NCBI GenBank assembly: GCA_964549765.1
Contig: CAZJWR010000065.1
Coordinates: 1-18,575 of the forward strand
Direction: 5' to 3'
DNA length: 18,575 bases
Source of the DNA: CAZJWR01 sp964549765
GTDB lineage: Bacteria > Zixibacteria > MSB-5A5 > GN15 > JAAZOE01
Shown here piece by piece: positions 15,045 through 18,575 of the stretch (its first letter is position 1; each line of letters starts with the position of its first letter). The position numbers were made by a program, and so were the translations under genes. The notes below the pieces were generated by a model. That model did no database searches and was not told the DNA's origin. It saw only the letters and a list, made by a program, of their open reading frames with translations.

Positions 15045-16253
15045 ATGAACATGAAACCAATCGTATGGGTGGTGGCCATGCTTCTTCTTGCGGCCGGGGC
15101 GTGGGCGCAGGAAGAGGCTGTCACCGACACTACGACAATGACGCTGCCGGCGCCGCCGACAAACCTGCGGGTATTCGATATCCCCCATGATCACGGTCAC
15201 GGGGTGATTGTCGAATGGACGTTGTCGCCCGACGACGGTACGGGGAAAAACGACGTGGTGGGGTATCGCGTTTATCGCGCAGATTCGCCCGGCGGACCGT
15301 TCGAATTGCGCCAGACGATTCCCATGGGCGTCGATTCGACGAGTGATTGGGGCGTGAAAGAAAGCGATTCGCCCGATTATTACCCCAACAACAAAGATTT
15401 CTATTACAAAGTCGCTGCCTACAACGACGGGGGCGAAACCGATTCGGACGTGTTCGGCCCGGTTCAGGCCAAAGGACAACTGTTCAACCCCGGCAAATGG
15501 CCGGTGCTTGTGGCGGTCGTGCTTTTCACGATCTTCATGCTGTATTTCATCTTCCGAGCCAAACGGGGAGCCGAATTGTATATCCGCCCGCTGGCCGGTA
15601 TCGAGGCGGTCGACGAGGCCATCGGTCGCGCCACCGAAATGGGCAAACCGATTTTGTATATTCTCGGACTCGGCACGGCGGCGGATATCGCCACCATCGC
15701 GTCGTTTACGATTCTCGGCCGGGTGGCAAAAAAGGTGGCGGAGTATCAGACGTCGCTGATCGTCCCGTGCTATGATCCGATCGTGATGACCATCGCCCAG
15801 GAAACGGTGAAGACCGGCTATTATAACGCCGGTCGGCCCGATGCCTACAACGAGGACAGCGTCTACTTTCTGACCAACCAGCAGTTTGCCTACGTCGGCG
15901 GCGTGAACGGGATCATGCTCCGCGAACACCCGGCCACGAACCTGTATCTCGGGAAATTTTACGCTGAGTCGCTGATTCTGGCCGAAACCGGAGCAGTAGC
16001 GGGATCGATTCAGATTTCCGGCACCGACGAGGTGACGCAGATTCCGTTTTTCGTGGTCGCCTGCGACTACACCCTGATCGGCGAGGAACTGTATGCCGCG
16101 TCGGCCTATCTGGGGCGCGAACCGGTTTTGCTGGGGACGCTGAAAGCGCAGGATTACGGCAAGGCGATCGTCATCCTGTGCATAATCCTGGGCACCGTGG
16201 CGGCAATCCTTAACTGGAGCTGGTTTGTCGACCTGTTCCACGTCGGCCAGTAG
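15045..16253 (+). CDS. Cassette 2 protein A: FN3 domain plus membrane DUF6754-like domain
   Basis: 402 residues, homologous over its length to the A protein at 10902. The signal peptide MNMKPIVWVVAMLLLAAGAW is likely cleaved after AWA. The FN3-like domain (about 30-140) has APPTNLRV, VEWTLSPDD, VVGYRVYRA and FYYKVAAYND. TM 152-172 is followed by basic RAKRG, the DUF6754-like domain (about 176-372), and TM 374-393. In the cytoplasmic domain about half the aligned residues are identical to cassette 1 by eye, with the blocks IGRATEMGK, TILGRV, AGRPDAY, REHPAT, FYAESLILAETG and ACDYTLIGEELYAASAYL. ATG 15045 is chosen for GGTGGAG upstream and the signal peptide; the frame is open further upstream without support. 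Function unknown. Confidence 0.85.
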   Translation: MNMKPIVWVVAMLLLAAGAWAQEEAVTDTTTMTLPAPPTNLRVFDIPHDHGHGVIVEWTLSPDDGTGKNDVVGYRVYRADSPGGPFELRQTIPMGVDSTSDWGVKESDSPDYYPNNKDFYYKVAAYNDGGETDSDVFGPVQAKGQLFNPGKWPVLVAVVLFTIFMLYFIFRAKRGAELYIRPLAGIEAVDEAIGRATEMGKPILYILGLGTAADIATIASFTILGRVAKKVAEYQTSLIVPCYDPIVMTIAQETVKTGYYNAGRPDAYNEDSVYFLTNQQFAYVGGVNGIMLREHPATNLYLGKFYAESLILAETGAVAGSIQISGTDEVTQIPFFVVACDYTLIGEELYAASAYLGREPVLLGTLKAQDYGKAIVILCIILGTVAAILNWSWFVDLFHVGQ

Positions 16254-16265
16254 GAGGTAAGGGAG

Positions 16266-16889
16266 ATGAAAAAAGAAATACCGCTGCTTATCGTATTTGT
16301 CTCCGGCCTTTTCATGGCCGTGCAGTTTTTCGTGCCGCATAGCACGTCGGAAAAAATCTATGAATTTGTGATGGAATGGACGATCATTATCGGAATTTTC
16401 GCTCTGGCACTGGGCATCTGGTCGCTTATCCGGGTGTCGGTGAACAGAATCCGACGGCGGACTCCCAACTGGCAGTATTCCATCGTCATACTGGCGGGGA
16501 TGTTCGGTATGGTCATATTCGGCCTCAGTTTTCTGGGAGGCGTGCGGTCATACATGTTCCGGCACTTTTTCGATTATGTGATGATTCCGCTTCACGCCAC
16601 CATGTTTTCCCTGCTGGCGTTCTTTATCGCCTCGGCGGCCTTCCGGGCGTTCCGAGCGCGCACCGCGCTGGCGACCGTGCTGCTTCTGTCGGCATTGATC
16701 CTGATGCTTCGGTTCAACCCGTATCTGGGGCCTCTCGGAGATCAGGATGCGGCTCTGGCGGCATGGATCTTGAACGTTCCCAACCTGGCCGCCAAACGGG
16801 CCATCATCATCGGGATCGGTCTCGGCATCGTGGCGACCGCCCTCAAGGTGATTCTGGGAATCGAACGCGGTTACATGGGAAGTGATTAA
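16266..16889 (+). CDS. Cassette 2 protein B: polytopic membrane protein
   Basis: 207 residues, homologue of the B protein at 12169, with about six TM segments. It is a little shorter between the third and fourth segments (loop near 92-105). Conserved positions include SLLAFFIASAAFRAFRAR (115-132) and the ending VPNLAAKRAIIIGIGLGIV then LGIERGYMG. The opening MKKEIPLLIVFVSG parallels MRREIPIAITFIVG of cassette 1. AGGAGG lies in the stop region of gene A, 12 nt upstream, and gene C follows after 11 nt. No recognisable catalytic motif; its invariable place between A and C is the best evidence for a shared complex. Confidence 0.8.
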   Translation: MKKEIPLLIVFVSGLFMAVQFFVPHSTSEKIYEFVMEWTIIIGIFALALGIWSLIRVSVNRIRRRTPNWQYSIVILAGMFGMVIFGLSFLGGVRSYMFRHFFDYVMIPLHATMFSLLAFFIASAAFRAFRARTALATVLLLSALILMLRFNPYLGPLGDQDAALAAWILNVPNLAAKRAIIIGIGLGIVATALKVILGIERGYMGSD

Positions 16890-16900
16890 GGGAGACGACC

Positions 16901-17746
16901 ATGAATATATTTGAACGCATAAGCAGACTGGATCGGCGGTGGATTTATCTGATCCTTGCGGCGGTAGTGGTCATCACGGTCATGCTCAAATACGAGACGC
17001 CCATCCGCATCAGCCCCGAAGTTCGATCCGTCTACGATTTCGTGGAAGCCCAACCGCCGGGGAGCTATATCCACATGGCTATCGACTACGATCCCGGCTC
17101 ACTGGCCGAGATGCATCCGATGACATACGCCATCATGGAACAGGCCCTCTGCCGGAAGCTAAAAATCATCATGACGGCGCTTTCGCCCAACGGTCCGGGT
17201 ATGGCCGAGCAGGCTATGCTCGATATCATGGACTCGGTTAAAATGCACTGCGGAAGAGAGGTCGTCTACGGTAAGGATATCGTGTTTTTGGGATACAAAC
17301 CGTATCCGGGAATCGTGATATTGAGCATGGGCCAGAATTACCGGCTGTCATTTCCCAGCGATTACTACAATACGCCGCTGGATAGCATTGACATGATGAA
17401 GGGGATCGCCAACTACGGTGACGTCAACGGAATCATCCTCATTACCGGCACCAGCGGCGTCGATTACTGGATATCGTACGCCAACGGGCGCTACAACGCA
17501 CCGCTGGCCGTCGGCTTGACCGGGGTTATGGCCGCCGACTATTATCCGTACCTCCGATCGGGCCAGATATTCGGACTGATGGGCGGTATGCTGGGGGCGG
17601 CCGAGTATGAGAAACTCGTCAAACGGCCCGGACGGGCCATGGAGGCGATGCGGGTCCAGGTGTGGACGCATATCGTGATTATCCTGTTCATCATCATCGG
17701 CAACATCGGCTACCTGATTTCTCGGCGGAAAGGAGAGGTGAAATGA
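16901..17746 (+). CDS. Cassette 2 protein C: membrane-anchored extracytoplasmic domain protein
   Basis: 281 residues, homologue of the C protein at 12846 but with a single N-terminal TM (about 14-30) instead of three. The basic N-terminus (ISRLDRR) and the basic tail (SRRKGEVK) after the C-terminal TM (256-272) place both ends inside and the domain of about 220 residues outside. Matching features are IRISPEVRSVYDF, HMAIDYDPGS (58-67), a Y..PLDSI region and YYPYLRSGQIFGLMGGMLGA, then AEYE. Gene D starts inside its stop codon (ATGA) after AGGAGAGG. No named family recognised. The two lost helices suggest that these are not needed for the shared function. Confidence 0.8.
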   Translation: MNIFERISRLDRRWIYLILAAVVVITVMLKYETPIRISPEVRSVYDFVEAQPPGSYIHMAIDYDPGSLAEMHPMTYAIMEQALCRKLKIIMTALSPNGPGMAEQAMLDIMDSVKMHCGREVVYGKDIVFLGYKPYPGIVILSMGQNYRLSFPSDYYNTPLDSIDMMKGIANYGDVNGIILITGTSGVDYWISYANGRYNAPLAVGLTGVMAADYYPYLRSGQIFGLMGGMLGAAEYEKLVKRPGRAMEAMRVQVWTHIVIILFIIIGNIGYLISRRKGEVK

Positions 17747-18543
17747 GTTGGGATACATTTCTCTGGACGACATTGGCGGTCAGCCTCACGCTCTGCACGT
17801 TCTCGTTTCTTTACCGGGATAACCCGTTCTATAAGTTCTCGGAAAGCCTTTTCGTCGGCGTCAGCGCCGGCTATTTTGTAATCATCCTCTGGTACAACGG
17901 CCTCGTGCCGACCCTGTTTGATCGCATCTGGGTAGATCCCAGTCAGCAATGGTACCAGATCTGGTCGGGCGGCTGGTGGTCGGGACTGGTGACGGGCAAA
18001 TGGTGGTACATCATTCCCGGTATCCTGGGTCTCCTGATGTGGTTCCGCTTCTCCAAGAAGAAAGGATGGATTTCACGCTACCCAATCGCGTTCTATATCG
18101 GTATCGCTACGGGCGCAGCTATTCCTCTCGAGATGCAAAACCGAGTCAACCGGCAGCTGGCTGATACTTTGATCAGCCCGAATTTCTCGGCCGGCTTCAT
18201 CGCCGGGATATCCGACATCATTATCGTCCTCGGCGTTATCTGCGGGCTGTTCTATTTCTTCTTTTCCGTCGCCCACAAGGGAAGCTTCGGGGCCGTCGCC
18301 AAAATGGGCATTTATATCCTGATGATAGGCTTCGGCGCATCGTTCGGATACACGGTGATGGGTCGAATTTCTCTGTTTATCGAGCGCGTTCAATCGATCC
18401 GCGACTGGGTCCGGATGGGCTGGGATGGAGGAGCCGGCGGGATAGTGGTAATCTGGGTCGTGTGCTTGATCGTCTTGCTGCTGGTTCTGCTGGAACTAAT
18501 GAAGTATTTGCGCGGCAGACCGAGTGAAGGCACCGCCCAATAA
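17743..18543 (+). CDS. Cassette 2 protein D: polytopic membrane protein with extra C-terminal helix
   Basis: 266 residues from ATG 17743, which overlaps the stop of gene C and follows AGGAGAGG; the frame upstream is open but lies inside gene C. It matches the D protein at 13829 in FLYRDNPFYKFSESLFVGVS then AGY (22-44), a tryptophan-rich insert (about 68-90), YFFFSVAHKGSFG (171-183) and GFGASFGYTVMGRISL (196-211). Unlike cassette 1, it continues with a linker and a seventh hydrophobic segment (232-251, VVIWVVCLIVLLLVLL) and a basic tail. Family unknown. Probably the last gene of the array, since only 32 bases remain in the window. Confidence 0.8.
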   Translation: MSWDTFLWTTLAVSLTLCTFSFLYRDNPFYKFSESLFVGVSAGYFVIILWYNGLVPTLFDRIWVDPSQQWYQIWSGGWWSGLVTGKWWYIIPGILGLLMWFRFSKKKGWISRYPIAFYIGIATGAAIPLEMQNRVNRQLADTLISPNFSAGFIAGISDIIIVLGVICGLFYFFFSVAHKGSFGAVAKMGIYILMIGFGASFGYTVMGRISLFIERVQSIRDWVRMGWDGGAGGIVVIWVVCLIVLLLVLLELMKYLRGRPSEGTAQ

Positions 18544-18575
18544 AACCGATCGTTCTTCGAATTGAAAAAGCCCCG
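18544..18575 (+). other. Sequence after the array, cut by the window edge
   Basis: Non-coding sequence ending in AAAAAGCCCCG, which could be the first arm of a terminator hairpin, but the second arm is outside the window. Confidence 0.2.

Noticed and set aside
14907..16340. 477-codon minus-strand open frame across the second cassette
   Set aside because: It lies opposite protein A, which has a signal peptide, FN3 domain and conserved homologues; the antisense translation has no recognisable feature.

Overview
The window looks like a chromosomal segment from an uncultivated, moderately high-GC bacterium with a Gram-negative style envelope. The signs are a Sec signal peptide plus lipobox lipoprotein, an ECF sigma/anti-sigma pair and ordinary sigma70-like promoters. 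By memory, the gene style (especially FN3 proteins fused to a DUF6754-like domain) resembles candidate phyla of the FCB group such as Zixibacteria, or Chloroflexota. That placement is a weak inference; no rRNA or other phylogenetic marker is present here.

Left part (1-4409): trmB (tRNA m7G46 methyltransferase) on the + strand converges on an ECF sigma factor and its membrane anti-sigma factor, both on the - strand. Next come two adjacent - strand radical SAM/SPASM genes, and both are broken. One has lost its radical-SAM core by an internal deletion. The other keeps only its C-terminal SPASM end, because an IS481-family insertion sequence (3271-4241, perfect 12-bp terminal inverted repeats) now occupies its 5' side. 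The IS transposase itself carries a -1 frameshift after an intact DDE triad.

Middle part (4410-10614): single-gene units of central metabolism and housekeeping. These are ATP-dependent PEP carboxykinase (-), a DCC-family thiol-disulfide oxidoreductase with a TerB-like protein, a GNAT acetyltransferase, a secreted lipoprotein metallophosphoesterase interrupted by a single-base frameshift, and an ornithine-aminotransferase-like class III transaminase closed by a strong intrinsic terminator.

Right part (10615-18575): a long + strand operon-like array, the most unusual content of the window. A four-gene membrane cassette occurs in order A (signal peptide, FN3 domain, TM, DUF6754-like domain, TM), B (about six TM segments), C (extracytoplasmic domain held by N- and C-terminal TM segments) and D (polytopic). 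It is present as two full but strongly diverged copies (10902-14458 and 15045-18543). Between them lies one 178-codon ORF (14455-14991) that reads as a third cassette collapsed by in-frame deletions: signal peptide and partial FN3 of A, then a middle piece of A's cytoplasmic domain, then the C-terminus of D. Stop/start overlaps (TGATG, TAATG, ATGA) and tight spacing suggest co-translation of subunits of one membrane complex of unknown function. One candidate promoter (10709-10737) precedes the array; I see no convincing promoter inside it.
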